Of a stretch of 64,000 nt of DNA, positions 1-12,892 are shown one piece after another (position 1 is the first letter of the stretch; each line of letters opens with the position of its first letter). A model generated the notes under the pieces. It did no database searches and was not told the origin of the DNA. It worked only from the letters and a program-made list of their open reading frames with translations. Where the stretch lies: positions 45,245,565 to 45,309,564 of the forward strand of contig OY759274.1 in assembly GCA_963662155.1 (NCBI GenBank), in the 5' to 3' direction. The translations under genes were made by a program, and so were the position numbers. The DNA comes from Lamellibrachia columna (taxonomy: Eukaryota > Annelida > Polychaeta > Sabellida > Siboglinidae).

Positions 1-1250
1 ATGAACAGCTGGAACTCTCTCACAGAGGATGTGGTTTCAGCACACACACTAAATGCATTAAAAATTAAACTAGACAAATTGTGGTGCGCTTACACTTTTG
101 AGCTAAGTGACAACTTTCCACCCATGCGCACAAACTACAGTAAAGACCAGCTAAAAGGCTGTTAGCCTAAAAGAGCTGAAGAGGATGTATGTATGCATGC
201 ATGCACATTCTTGCTGTATTAAATTGCGCCGCTTAAGTAAATCAGTCGTTTAACAGAATGAAACTGCTCCGAGGTGGTTATAGTAAGCCGAGTCCACTGT
301 ATCAACAATGGCGCTTCCCCGATCTGCTCGAGTGTTGGCATCTCAACAATATTGGTTGGAAACACATCTCAGTGTTGGCAGTCACAGACTGGAAGCTAAG
401 TTTGTCATTACTTAGCTCAAGGTGAACGAAGGGTTGTTCGTGCTGTGTTGTCTCTGGTTCGCTTGTGTTCAGATTTCACGTAGTCCGACATAAGTAAGAT
501 ACACCTGTATGCATGGTTGTGTACACAATGGTCAGTGTCTCCGCTTTCATGTAATCGCTTAATGTTGGTCATTCCTCTTGTCGTGTGCTACTGACACTTT
601 CGTTACGACCACAATTCTCAGCTTTGATAGAGATGTTGTCTACATAATTCAAGGGTCCAGTTTCACGTGTTTCGTTGCGTGGGGCCAGCACAGGTTTCCT
701 GGTAGTTGAATTCCTGTATATGGGTAGTTTTGGTGTCAGTAGTATGGGGCCTGCCAACCTGTTGTGAAATTGTGCTTATCGTTCTGAGAACATCTCGATG
801 TTGCACTACGAGATAGTAAAGCCCATGTGTTACACGTTGGATTGTATATGTCTTCTTGTATGGTGCCATCGCCTGTTCTAGCAGGAGAAACCTATCTACA
901 GTTAGCTTCATGTGATTTCAGGGTGTCTCATTAGTTTGCCATGCTACCGAGTAGTGACGCAACAGGTTATTCACGGAAATAAATCATATCCCAAATGGGT
1001 TCACCACCGGTGTCATCATCTGTTCTAATGGGTCCAACCAAGAGACAACCATTAACAGATAACTTCCTGTAGTGGCTGCGTGTCATCCTCTATGCTAATG
1101 GGCCCTAACATTAGACTGTCATCAACTAACCGTTTAATGTGTGCGGTGATGTTACGTTGAACATGATCGGCGTGCAACAGAGGTATCAACGGCATCAAGA
1201 CTCTTCACCGGGGCACGCTAAAATCTAATTAAACCTGTACTAAAAAAAAA
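1..1250. other. Non-coding, no recognisable feature
   Basis: Only short unconvincing ORFs (up to 82 codons) occur, with no splice structure or family match. No tandem repeat or TE motif was recognised by eye. Confidence 0.5.
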
Positions 1251-1312
1251 TCAGCCATCTATCACCATGCTCAGTGTTTTCATCAACCACGTCTTTTTCC
1301 ACCCATTTGTAA

Positions 1313-2971
1313 TTGACCGTGTCTCGTCACTGTGTGGGGCGCATCCGTTAGTTTCCTCCACAGTGAGGATGTATCGTGTCTCGTCACTGTGTGGGGCGCA
1401 TCCGTTAGTTTCCTCCACAGTGAGGATGTATCGTGTCTCGTCACTGTGTGGGGCGCATCCGTTAGTTTCCTCCACAGTGAGGATGTATCGTTTCTCGTCA
1501 CTGTGTGGGGCGCATCCGTTAGTTTCCTCCACAGTGAGGATGTATCGTGTCTCGTCACTGTGTGGGGCGCATCCGTTAGTTTCCTCCACAGTGAGGATGT
1601 ATTGTGTCTCGTCACTGTGTGGGGCGCATCCGTTAGTTTCCTCCACAGTGAGGATGTATTGTGTCTCGTCACTGTGTGGGGCGCATCCGTTAGTTTCTTC
1701 CAAAGTGAGCATGTATCGTGTCTCGTCACTGTGTGGGGCGCATCCGTTAGTTTCCTCCACAGTGAGCATGTATCGTGTATCGTCACTGTGTGGGGCGCAT
1801 CCGTTAGTTTCCTCCACAGTGAGCATGTATCGTGTCTCGTCACTGTGTGGCGCGCATCCGTTAGTTTCCTCCACAGTGAGCATGTATCGTGTCTCGTCAC
1901 TGTGTGGGGCGCATCCGTTAGTTTCCTCCACAGTGAGCATGTATCGTGTCTCGTCACTGTGTGGGGCGCATCCGTTAGTTTCCTCCACAGTGAGCATGTA
2001 TCGTGTCTCGTCACTGTGTGGGGCGCATCCGTTAGTTTCCTCCACAGTGAGGATGTATTGTGTCTCGTCACTGTGTGGGGCGCATCCGTTAGTTTCTTCC
2101 AAAGTGAGCATGTATCGTGTCTCGTCACTGTGTGGGGCGCATCCGTTAGTTTCCTCCACAGTGAGCATGTATCGTGTATCGTCACTGTGTGGGGCGCATC
2201 CGTTAGTTTCCTCCACAGTGAGCATGTATCGTGTCTCGTCACTGTGTGGCGCGCATCCGTTAGTTTCCTCCACAGTGAGCATGTATCGTGTCTCGTCACT
2301 GTGTGGGGCGCATCCGTTAGTTTCCTCCACAGTGAGCATGTATCGTGTCTCGTCACTGTGTGGGGCGCATCCGTTAGTTTCCTCCACAGTGAGCATGTAT
2401 CGTGTCTCGTCACTGTGGGGCGCATCCGTTAGTTTCCTCCACAGTGAGCATGTAGTGTGTCTCGTCACTGTGTGGGGCGCATCCGTTAGTTTCCTCCACA
2501 GTGAGCATGTATTGTGTCTCGTCACTGTGTGGGGCGCATCCGCTAGTTTCCTCCACAGTGAGCATGTATTGTGTCTCGTCACTGTGTGAGGCGCAGGCCT
2601 TAGTTTCCTCCACAGTGAGCATGTATTGTGTCTCGTCACTGTGTGGGGCGCATCCGCTAGTTTCCTCCACAGTGAGCATGTATTGTGTCTCGTCACTGTG
2701 TGAGGCGCAGGCCTTAGTTTCCTCCACAGTGAGCATGTATTGTGTCTCGTCACTGTGTGGGGCGCATCCGCTAGTTTCCTCCACAGTGAGGATGTATTGT
2801 GTATCGTCACTGTGTGGGGCGCATCCGCTAGTTTCCTCCACAGTGAGCATGTATTGTGTCTCGTCACTGTGTGGGGCGCATCCGCTAGTTTCCTCCACAG
2901 TGAGCATGTATTGTGTCTCGTCACTGTGTGGGGCGCATCCGTTAGTTTCCTCCAGAGTGAGCATGTATTGT
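1313..2971. repeat. 57 bp minisatellite, about 29 copies
   Basis: The unit contains GTGTCTCGTCACTGTGTGGG, then GCGCATCCGTTAGTTTCCTC and CACAGTGAG(G/C)ATGTAT. 57 is divisible by 3 and the unit lacks stops in several frames, so long ORFs run through on both strands; these are artefacts. Variants are ordered: proximal units carry GAGGATG, later ones GAGCATG, and the last third carry GCAGGCCTTAG or CCGCTAG. There is also a seven-unit higher-order duplication. Confidence 0.95.
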
Positions 2972-3084
2972 GCCCTGTTTCAAGCTTATTATGCAAGGTA
3001 TACTGGCTGATCTAATGTACTTCGATGGAGTGGATAGTTGTGCTTCACGATCCTTGCTACAATATATGCTGAGAACACGGGTCG

Positions 3085-3305
3085 ATATTTTAACAATGTT
3101 TAACAAGATTGCCATCCAACAAAAAAACCGATGCCAAGTTAACAAGGAAGACACTGGCTTATCGAGAGTCCAACGATTTTTCACCTGTGGAAATCCGCCC
3201 TTCTGAAATATTTTTCAATTTTGTTTTAAGCATATTAATAGCATTTGCACAATCATTCGGTAGATAATGTGTTCCATTAATTTATAGTCCTCTGTGATAA
3301 CGACT
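3085..3305 (-). mobile_element. LINE 3' end fragment (same family as the 53-55 kb element)
   Basis: TTTAACAAGATTGCCATCC and CTGGCTTATCGAGAGTCCAA, followed by a stretch with GTGTTCCATTAATTTATAG, parallel 53,135-53,340. The coding part is absent; this is a 5'-truncated insertion. Confidence 0.6.
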
Positions 3306-3870
3306 AGATAATTGCTAGGCATGCTTCGGCTTCCCGCGGTGTACATTGCTGGGCTGTTTATAAACATGGCCTGCCCCTTGGTAATGTGCTATGGTGACTG
3401 CGTGAATACTACTCACACTTTTGTATTGTCTCCTTCAAGATGTCAGTACAATAACGACTCGAATATGGAAAAAAGATGTAACAATCTATGGGAAGAGGAA
3501 ATATCAACATAAAATAAGAACTTGGGTGGAAAGGACACACATAACAAACACATAACAAACACTGAACAGTGCAAGTGACGCGTATTGTAACGAGTGGGAC
3601 GTGGAAATATCACGTTAAATGCAGATTGTAAGTGAAATGACGCAGACAGTAGGGGCAAGTACAAGTGTAGATCGGGGAGTGCAAATGACACCAGTTTTAC
3701 AGACGCTATTGAGTAAAGTAAAAATAGAGGCCGATACAATGCATCGTGCATTATAATGTCTGGGACGAGTTTATTACCCAGGATACCAAATACAAAGCAT
3801 TCTTCTGTCTCGCAAGACAATGGTTTACACCGTGGTGTTCAACTCTGTGTTGTCCATCGCCTATTGTGGC
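3306..3870. other. Non-coding, no recognisable feature
   Basis: ORFs of 66 and 125 codons overlap on opposite strands without any recognisable motif. Confidence 0.4.
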
Positions 3871-3879
3871 TCAAGAGCC

Positions 3880-4275
3880 CCACTATGGCATGGCGGTCTC
3901 TGGCACTATGGCATGGCGGTCTCTGGCACTATGGCATGGCGGTCTCTGGCACTATGGCATGGCGGTCTCTGGCACTATGGCATGGCGGTCTCTGGCACTA
4001 TGGCATGGCGGTCTCTGGCACTATGGCATGGCGGTCTGTGGCACTATGGCATGGCGGTCTCTGGCACTATGGCATGGCGGTCTCTGGCACTATGGCATGG
4101 CGGTCTCTTGCACTATGGCATGGCGGTCTCTGGCACTATGGCATGGCGGTCTCTGGCACTATGGCATGGCGGTCTCTGGCACTATGGCATGGCGGTCTCT
4201 GGCACTATGGCATGGCGGTCTCTGGCACTATGGCATGGCGGTCTCTGGCACTATGGCATGGCGGTCTCTGGCACC
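3880..4275. repeat. 23 bp minisatellite, about 17 copies
   Basis: Unit TATGGCATGGCGGTCTCTGG CAC (23 bp, written in two parts), nearly perfect. Two visible variants are GGTCTGTGG and GGTCTCTTG. The frame rotates every unit; since three units make 69 bp, all three forward frames stay open and give spurious Trp/His/Gly ORFs. Confidence 0.95.
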
Positions 4276-4903
4276 CTTGCTGCATTAGAAAGTGCAGGTT
4301 TTGCGGCAAACCTCTTTTTTCTTCTCCTCTTCTGATGCCATGTTATCGCTATATTACAATTATACAATCTCGTGGGACCCCAGATGGTTGACCACTGATC
4401 ATAATTGTGCACTTGTTGAGAATCAGGCGTTATTTTGGTAACGATATTGATAAATATGAACATGACATGTGACGCGTGTCGCAATACTAAACGGACGAAG
4501 AACATAGATAGCAGAGAGAAAATTACAAATCAAAGGTGGACGCAAATCGCAGTGACCGGAGCCGTGTGATTCACAGACGGTGTGACCTGTGACATATTCC
4601 ACCAAGCCAGTAGAAATAACGTCGCTTGGCCGATAGATTTACTATCTGCAAGTAATATCCCGCTGTCTGCAGATGTTAACATTTAAGAAGTCTATTCCGC
4701 CGCAGGATTAGGCTTAACGTTGTCTAAGTGTTTATTTGGGTTGTACGTCCGAAGGCGGTCAATGGTGCAGCCTAAGCTAAACAGCCAAAGAAAATGCTGA
4801 CCAGGCCCACCGAGATATCCATGGTGTTCTCATTTAAGTTATTTATTTCTCCCAATTGTGCTTATGCTATGGAAATGTTGCTTGTATTGCTTTGTACTTG
4901 TGT
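4276..4903. other. Non-coding, no recognisable feature
   Basis: No convincing coding region, TE motif or repeat was recognised. Confidence 0.4.
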
Positions 4904-4905
4904 CG

Positions 4906-4961
<56 letters not shown>

Positions 4962-4963
4962 TG
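4904..4963. repeat. (GCGT)n microsatellite
   Basis: About 14 perfect tetranucleotide copies. Alternating purine-pyrimidine DNA of this kind can adopt Z-form. Confidence 0.95.
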
Positions 4964-5599
4964 TCGTTGTCTGCCCTGTCTGCCCGGGCGGAACGGGTGG
5001 ACCAGACATAACAGGTGAAATAAGTATATATATATAATAGGAATTACTACATCTATTGTGTTAGTAAAATTCCTATGGAAAACGGAAGGTTGGAGAGGGT
5101 TATTCAGAAATGCATTAAAATTTGCATAATTTCCATGAGAAATGAGAACAACATGGCTATTTCGGACTGCCTGGCCTGTTTTTCCTTTGTCCCTATATTA
5201 AGCTGTCCTCGTTTTAGCCCCGAACTTGTCCTGTACCTGGCGTGCGCAATAACGTCGTAAGACATTCACAGACTCGTAGGATTTATATTACCACTTCCAT
5301 GATCTACGCACTCGGCAGCCTCGAGTCGATTCGGGGTTGTGCAGCCGCTGGAAAATGTGACGTCTCGCGTGTCTGTAATTCCAGCGCACACAAGAAATGA
5401 GATATTCTATCCGAGGCACTTTGCCCGGCTCACTGACGCAAGTAGAAAACAGAATTGGCGAGGCCGACTTGCGGTTAATCGCGAGCTGCTCCATTTATTG
5501 ACATCTTCATCTGTCTTCTCATCGCCATCGGACAATCTCTTATTATGTCTCTGACGCAAATTCGTCGTCAGTTTATGTCAAGTTCAATCTCCCTCAGCT
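4964..5599. other. Non-coding, no recognisable feature
   Basis: Short overlapping ORFs only (up to 74 codons); no motif recognised. Confidence 0.4.
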
Positions 5600-5955
5600 G
5601 CGGACACCGACATGTCTGCCAATCATCTGTAAATGAAAAGGTCAATTGCGACCGAAATAGCGATCTATGGCAGGTAGACAACTTTTCTGCTAAATGTCAA
5701 AAAGGGAGAATGAAGATACACGGCAGCCAAGTTACTTTTACTTACACGCTACGAAATAACGTTGACAAAATATGACATATCTGCCAGACGTCAATAAACA
5801 TCGGCACAGAAAGGTCGATTCCGATCGGAATAGATCTGAGGTAGTACACAACCTTTTTGTTACAAGTCAAAAAGAAAGAAAGAAAATACATGCAGCTGAA
5901 CTAAGTTTATTTTACAAGCTATGAAACGACGTTTCACAAAATAAGACACATTGAT
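5600..5955. repeat. Diverged tandem duplication, unit about 170 bp
   Basis: The halves at about 5600-5773 and 5774-5955 align by eye. Shared pieces are GACAT(G/A)TCTGCCA, AAAGGTC(A)ATT(G/C)CGA, AAATAG/GAATAG, GTCAAAAAG(G/A), and GCTA(C/T)GAAA(T)(A)ACGTT.CA(C)AAA. Estimated identity is clearly below 85%, so this is an old duplication. No coding signal. Confidence 0.65.
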
Positions 5956-6101
5956 CTTGGAAAAGGTATAGACAATATATATTTTAAAGTCATTTTATAT
6001 TAACCAAGAAACTGCATTAAAGGTAAATATTTAAAGTAATTAGCGAATTAATCAATTGCCATCATATCACCTCTGGCAGTTGAGCATGGAGAATATTTTA
6101 A

Positions 6102-6104
<3 letters not shown>

Positions 6105-6180
<76 letters not shown>
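6105..6180. repeat. (GA)n microsatellite
   Basis: Uninterrupted AG/GA dinucleotides, directly followed by the compound minisatellite whose units contain the same AGAGAG core. Confidence 0.95.
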
Positions 6181-6183
<3 letters not shown>

Positions 6184-6968
6184 GGGAACTAAACGTGGGA
6201 GTAGAAACTGAACACAAGAGAGTGAGAACGGGGAACTAAACGTGGGAGTAGAAACTGAACCCAAGAGAGTGAGAACGGGGAACTAAACGTAGGAGTAGAA
6301 ATTTAACATAAGAGAGAGAAAACGGGGAACTAAACGTGGGAGTAGAAACTTAACACAAGAGAGAGAGAACAGGGAACTAAACGTGGGAGTAGAAACTTAA
6401 CACAAGGGAGTGAGAACGGGGAACTAAACGTGGGAGTAGAAACTGAACCCAAGAGAGTGAGAACGGGGAACTAAATATGGGAGTAGAAATTTAACACAAG
6501 AGAGTGAGAACGGGGAACTAAACGTGGGAGTAGAAATTTAACACAGGAGAGAGAAAACGGGGAACTAAACGTGGGAGTAGAAACTTAACACAAGAGAGTG
6601 AGAAAGGGGAACTAAACGTAGGAGTAGAAATTTAACACAAGAGAGAGAAAACGGGGAACTAAACGTGGGAGTAGAAACTTAACACAAGAGAGTGAGAACG
6701 GGGAACTAAACGTGGGAGTAGAAACTTAACACAAGAGAGAGAGAACGGGGAACTAAACGTGGGAGTAGAAACTTAACACAAGGGAGTGAGAACGGGGAAC
6801 TAAACGTGGGAATAGAAACTTAACACAAGAGAGAGAGAACGGGGAACTAAACGTGGGAGTAGAAACTTAACACAAGGGAGTGAGAACGGGGAACTAAACG
6901 TGGGAATAGAAACTTAACACAAGAGAGTGAGAACAGGGAACTAAACGTTGGAGGTAGAAACTTAACAC

Positions 6969-7018
<50 letters not shown>

Positions 7019-7095
7019 AGGGAACTAAACGTGGGAGGTAGAAACTGAAAACAAGAGGGAGAACAGGGAACTAAACGTGGGAGGTAGAAACTTAA

Positions 7096-7194
<99 letters not shown>

Positions 7195-7293
7195 ACGGAG
7201 AACTAAACATGGGAGGTAGAAACTTAACACAAGAGAGAGAGTGAGAGAGAGAGAGAGAGAACAGGGAACTAAACGTGGGAGGTAGAAACTTAA

Positions 7294-7344
<51 letters not shown>

Positions 7345-7375
7345 AGGGAACTAAACGTGGGAGGTAGAAACTTAA

Positions 7376-7432
<57 letters not shown>

Positions 7433-7645
7433 AGGGAACTAAACGTGGGAGGTAGAAACTGAACACAAGAGGGAGAACAGGGAACTAAACGTGGGAGGTA
7501 GAAACTGACACAAGATGGAGAACAGGGAATTAAACGTGGGAGGTAGAAACTGAACACAAGAGGGAGAACAGGGAACTAAACGTGGGAGGTAGGAACTGAC
7601 ACAAGAGGGAGAACAGGGAACTAAACGAGGGAGGTAGAAACTTAA

Positions 7646-7727
<82 letters not shown>

Positions 7728-7757
7728 GGGAACTAAACGTGGGAGGTAGAAACTTAA

Positions 7758-7807
<50 letters not shown>

Positions 7808-7895
7808 GGGAACTAAATGTGGGAGGTAGAAACTGAACACAAGAGGGAGAACAGGGAGGTAGAAACTGAACACAAGAGGGTGAACAGGGAACTAA
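6181..7895. repeat. Compound minisatellite with variable internal (AG)n tracts
   Basis: The unit core is GGGAACTAAACGTGGGAG(G)TAGAAACT(T/G)AACACAAGAG plus GAG.GAGAAC, cited loosely; the basic period is about 46 bp and there are over 30 copies. In the first half the AG tract is 2-5 repeats. From about 6970 several units carry tracts of 15-40 AG repeats while the rest of the unit stays conserved. Minus-strand Leu/Ser ORFs through it are repeat artefacts. Confidence 0.9.
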
Positions 7896-8725
7896 ACGTA
7901 GTACAATTTAAAAGTGGTGTGTAATACCACCAGCGCCCGATACAAATGATATATTGTGTTTGTCTCTGCACAAATATGTTATATACGATAAGATACAATA
8001 AAAAAGGATAGACGTAAGATAATTATCTTATGGCGGAAAAACACAAACGACATATGATATGCTAAAAAATGTGTTCATTGGTAATACTAAGGTACATTGA
8101 CATGTTCTGTTGCAAACAGATTCAACCAGAAAAGTAAAAACATATCAGTTAAATTGCAAGAAAACTATGAAAGAGTATCATCCAAAACGAGCATGTCAAT
8201 ATATCGCAAGACATGTCAAATAATCAGCTTGAAAATTATTCCGGTACCCTGGCTGGATAATTATATCGCACGGAAAGAATGGAGACGCCATATTAGATGA
8301 TGATTTATTATAATATGTATTCCAGTCATCACGCAAGGCCGCTATAGCTTAACAGTGTGAGCCAGTCATGGACAGTTTCGTTGTTACTAGTACTGTGGGT
8401 TATACTGTATATAGCGATCTCACAACGACACCGCGTTCCTCACTGTCTCGCACCACTTTGTCTGATAAATCATCGTTAAAACGGTAATATTTGCGCACAA
8501 TGTATTTGGTTTAAGAAATTAGCACGAGAACGGCTTTTATTGCCAATCATATTCTTCACCAGACAGATTTATGATCATTGGTAGTAAATCGAAGAGGTCC
8601 GACGACCTTTTCTCGTGATACAGTCAACCGCCATATTCAGTGATTTTATAGAGCAGAAACATCTTGGGTCTGGAGTCCCTGGACAGATCCTTGGTGCACA
8701 CCTTCTGGTGTAGCAAAGTATATTG
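7896..8725. other. Non-coding, no recognisable feature
   Basis: A/T-rich; one 67-codon ORF lacks recognisable motifs. Confidence 0.4.
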
Positions 8726-8730
8726 CGTCA

Positions 8731-9072
8731 TGTGTAATTGTGTCATCGTGAGCAGGGGCGTAGCTAGGTGTACATTCATGTGTAATCGTGTCATCGTGAG
8801 CAGGGGCGTAGCTAGGTGTGCATTCATGTGTAATTGTGTCATCGTGAGCAGGGGCGTAGCTAGGTGTACATTCATGTGTAATCGTGTCATCGTGAGCAGG
8901 GGCGTAGCTAGGTGTGCATTCATGTGTAATTGTGTCATCGTGAGCAGGGGCGTAGCTAGGTGTGCATTCATGTGTAATCGTGTCATCGTGAGCAGGGGCG
9001 TAGCTAGGTGTGCATTAATGTGTAATCGTGTCATCGTGAGCAGGGGCGTAGCTAGGTGTACATTCATGTGGA
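8731..9072. repeat. 48 bp minisatellite, about 7 copies
   Basis: The unit contains TGTAAT(T/C)GTGTCATCGTGA and GCAGGGGCGTAGCTAGGTGT. Since 48 is divisible by 3, both strands show artefactual 16-residue-period ORFs. The GGGGCGTAGCTAGG core resembles a sequence that recurs in tails of some invertebrate repeats, but I could not assign it. Confidence 0.95.
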
Positions 9073-9860
9073 AACACACATCCAATTTTTGTAAAGCAAA
9101 CTAATCTTTGTACTATGGTGCATTTGGAAGTCTAAATAAAACTTTCAAAAAGAATGCCCCTCCGGCCATGGAAAAAACATGACCCACCTACTCGACACCC
9201 ATCCCTTGGGTGGATGTCAAACTTCAGTATATTATATATGTGCAACAACGCCTCGTTTTAATATGCACAGTTTTTGCAATTTATTAAGATTGTTTACATG
9301 CTTCAATGACCCGTTTACTATGTTATCGCAATACACGCACATGTACAACAATTTCATTCAAAATCATTGGAAAACTTGTACTGTGACGACCATGAGAAAT
9401 TATGTGTTAAGACACACTTTGTGCATATGGAGCAAGACGGTCCCTATTAGTCCGTGGGCCAGGTATAACCCCCCACTCCCCCTAGGGAATTTTCAAGACA
9501 ATATTTTTATGACCTTATATAATAGCAATTTGAAATCTAGTTGTTTGCCACTTGGCAATTGCTGCCTGCTCGACAGGGAGTGTCTGGAAGTATGACCAAT
9601 GAGCTGAAAAACGTAACATGGGGGCAGGGATAGATATTTCCGCATAATGCGTTAAATATCATATCAAACCATACAAAATGTGGTATCGATGGAAAGGTAT
9701 ATAAATTGTCTGTACGAATATCGTCATAGTATAACGTCAATAACACGTCATAATTAGCTTTCATAGTTGAAAACAGGTAATCATAATTTATGAAGTTGGA
9801 TATCATTGACAAAGGTATACTTTTTACGTATGTTGGAGTACAACAACTCGTTCGCCGGGA
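9073..9860. other. Non-coding, no recognisable feature
   Basis: ORFs of 138 (plus) and 91 (minus) codons overlap; neither has a family motif or splice structure I recognise. Confidence 0.4.
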
Positions 9861-9862
9861 TG

Positions 9863-10126
<264 letters not shown>

Positions 10127-10439
10127 AAGCACGCATAAGCAGACTCTTTCGTTTTGCATTAAATACTACTTTCAATAAGTTGTTTCGGTCAGCGTGCTGG
10201 AAACATTGGTCAACAATCAGTTGGCTATTGCAGTTGAGTTGTCTTCAAAATCATCATCTCCGTCATCGTAGATGATGTTCAACAGGCTGGCCACACGTAT
10301 GTTCTCCTCATCGTCGTCACTGTCAGTATCAAGGGCATTCTCAGACGGACATCTTTGTATGATGGTTTATCACACATACAACAAACAAACTGAATGACGA
10401 ATGCAGAAGCAACATGAACACATCGGTATCGGACGACGA

Positions 10440-10686
10440 GGTCAGATGTACATGATGTAGCTATGTGGAGACAGTGTAACATGATGTAGCTATATGGAAA
10501 CAGTGTAACATGATGTAGCTATATGGAAACAGTGTAACATGATGTAGCTATGTGGAGACAGTGTAACATGATGTAGCTATATGGAAACAGTGTAACATGA
10601 TGTAGCTATATGGAAACAGTGTAACATGATGTAGCTATATGGAAACAGTGTAACATGATGTAGCTATATGGAAACAGTATAACATG
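10440..10686. repeat. 29 bp minisatellite, about 8-9 copies
   Basis: Unit TGTAACATGATGTAGCTATA + TGGAAACAG. Two units carry TGTGGAGACAG instead, spaced four units apart, which suggests a multi-unit duplication. Confidence 0.95.
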
Positions 10687-10709
10687 ATCATGTGTCAGAT
10701 TCTTCCTGA

Positions 10710-10770
10710 GACGGGGAGAGTGCTGGGACGGGGAGAGTGCTGGGACGGGGAGAGTGCTGGGACGGGAGAA
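10710..10770. repeat. 17 bp tandem repeat, about 3.5 copies
   Basis: Unit GGGACGGGGAGAGTGCT, purine-rich on the plus strand. Confidence 0.9.
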
Positions 10771-10991
10771 CGTTCTAATGTGATGCCATCAGCTGATGTT
10801 AATGAGATACAGCTGTCCCCGCAGACAAGGAATGTATGACGACTCTGGTGTTGTGCAGTATACTTTGCTTTTGCCACTCTAACAGCAGAAGCCTGATCAA
10901 GTTTGTCTTGTTGTCATTGTTTGATACGAGTGATTTCCATTCTTTTGGCAGTTTTGTTGACAGGCATTTAACGAGGTATGCATCCGACGTT

Positions 10992-11111
10992 CCTCGCCAT
11001 CATCTTTCAGCTGACTTGACTGAGTTGTCCTTCCAGGTGTCGTCACAAAGTTCCTCGTCATCATCTTTCAGCTGACTTGACTGAGTTGTCCTTCCAGGTG
11101 TCGTCACAGAG
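10992..11111. repeat. 61 bp tandem duplication
   Basis: Two nearly identical copies of TTCCTCGTCATCATCTTTCA... ending in CAGGTGTCGTCACA(A/G)AG; the first begins TTCCTCGCCATC. Confidence 0.85.
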
Positions 11112-11229
11112 TCCACCCTCTTCACCATCAACTAACTCTTAGTGAATTGGCATATCGATCTCTTGCACAAAATGTTTCTTCAAATATTTGTGAAAACGGC
11201 ATATTCCATTAACTAGGTTGAATCTGACG

Positions 11230-11830
11230 CCGACCAGTATAATAATAATATATAAAATACATCTATTGTGCTAAAATCCTCGGGAGACCCAACCTCGGCA
11301 TCGCACCAAAACAAAAGAAGTTAAGCAGTTCCAGTTGTAAACAGTTGGATTGATACGCTGGGGAGCTATGGAGGATAAGCAAGTTTAAACAGGTGGGTTT
11401 TTGGTTTACGGCGAAATGTTGTTATATTTCCTACAGACTTAACACTAACATGGACTGAGTTCCACAGAGTCGGTGCAGCAACTGAAAAAGCTCTAGTTCC
11501 GACATTTGTCTTAACACTGGGAACAAAAAGTAGATTACACAATTAGATGTTATATGCTGGTTGCTTGGATGAAAGTGCTTGATAGGTAATTGTACAGATC
11601 TTAGGTACAGATAATGCGATATCGGACAACGAGCTAACGCAATGATTGAAGAAGTGATACTGAGTGAGAGAAATGAGCAGACCCTTGCCCAACGATGTCC
11701 TTGAGAGCAATATTTTATAAAAGGGAATTTCAATAGTCAAGTATCTGCAGATACTACACTCGTAATAAACGCGAACGTCAGTCCTTCCTTTATAGATGTC
11801 AATGGTCCGTTCCCGTTCAGACATCTTCCG
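11230..11830 (-). mobile_element. 5'-truncated LINE fragment (jockey/CR1-type RT C-terminus)
   Basis: Minus-strand translation gives FYKILLSRTSLGKGLLISLT and IALSVPKICTITYQALSSKQ. This fits the RT C-terminal region that follows the DYCNSL motif in jockey/CR1-like elements (LHWLPV..RI.FK..T.TYQAL). The 3' end carries an (AAT)n-like tract near 11240. It shares its family with the fragment at 35,836-36,060. Frameshifts are present. Confidence 0.65.
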
Positions 11831-12780
11831 AGTTAAATTTTATCGAGCAAATTAAATAAATTGGCTCGTAATGTTACGTCATGACAATTATAGTTGTCTA
11901 TCACAGTCAGCTGACATGTCCAGAAACGCAACCATTGCCCTGGGAGAAGGTGGGGGGAGGGGGGTTCGGGGAGGCATGCAGTCAATGCATTGCCTGCATT
12001 GCCAATTTGCCACCCTTGAGACAAATTCCAAGTTGTTTGAGCGTTTAATGTACCACAGCGCGCTTTAATGTACCCCCAGCGCGCTTTAATGCGCTTTAGT
12101 GCTTAGGATATCAAGTCACACTGATTGGTTAATTACGGGAACTTTAGGTAATATAAATATATTAATAAAATACGTTTTAGCATATATTACACTTTAAATA
12201 AAATTAATTTGATTTTATTCCATCAACTTGGAAAGGGTATGTACATACACAAACTTGTTTCATTTTAATATGTAATTGTATTTTAGTATGGATGTCCGTT
12301 AGTATGTGTTATATATGTCAAGGCAAATATATTTAATTTCATTATCATTATTGCTGTATCATTTTCATTTACCTAAAGTTTTGAACAAAATCAAAATTAA
12401 TCTGATCTGCTTAACAGCGAGTGGACATTTACGTGAATGCAAATTGCACTTTTTTACGTGATTTTATGCCCACCGGGAGTCAAAGATTGGTCTTTCGAGG
12501 CAGCTGTGGGACTTGCTTCAGACACAAGGGCCTACTATTTTATATTCAGTGAAGTCAGTCGAGCTGTGTCCGCTCAGCGTGTGTTTACGTGAGGAGCGTA
12601 CCGGCAGACCGAAGACGTTAATAAAAATGTTATTGGACTACATGTTTTTACGTTAGAAAAACTGAGTGATCTTGCTTAATAATGCAGCCAGACAGCTGCT
12701 CAGCCTACACGTAGAAAGTCACAAGGACATGAGGCAGCCTTTTTCCAGGCTAACCCTGAAGTGTTCTTTGTTTTATGAAA
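11831..12780. other. Non-coding, no recognisable feature
   Basis: A/T-rich. A short GCGCTTTAATG(T/C) motif recurs at 12058-12100. No gene recognised. Confidence 0.4.
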
Positions 12781-12782
12781 TG

Positions 12783-12887
<105 letters not shown>

Positions 12888-12892
12888 TCAAG

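Noticed and set aside
1251..2996. 581-, 440-, 380- and 366-codon ORFs on both strands
   Set aside because: All are frames of one 57 bp minisatellite; several overlapping frames and both strands are open at once, as expected for a repeat whose length is a multiple of 3.
3746..4391. Three overlapping Trp/His-rich ORFs
   Set aside because: The same 23 bp unit is read in rotating frames; no non-repeat domain.
6847..7760. Leu/Ser-rich minus-strand ORFs resembling membrane proteins
   Set aside because: They are (GA)n and minisatellite sequence read as (CTCTCT)n; hydrophobicity is a by-product of composition.
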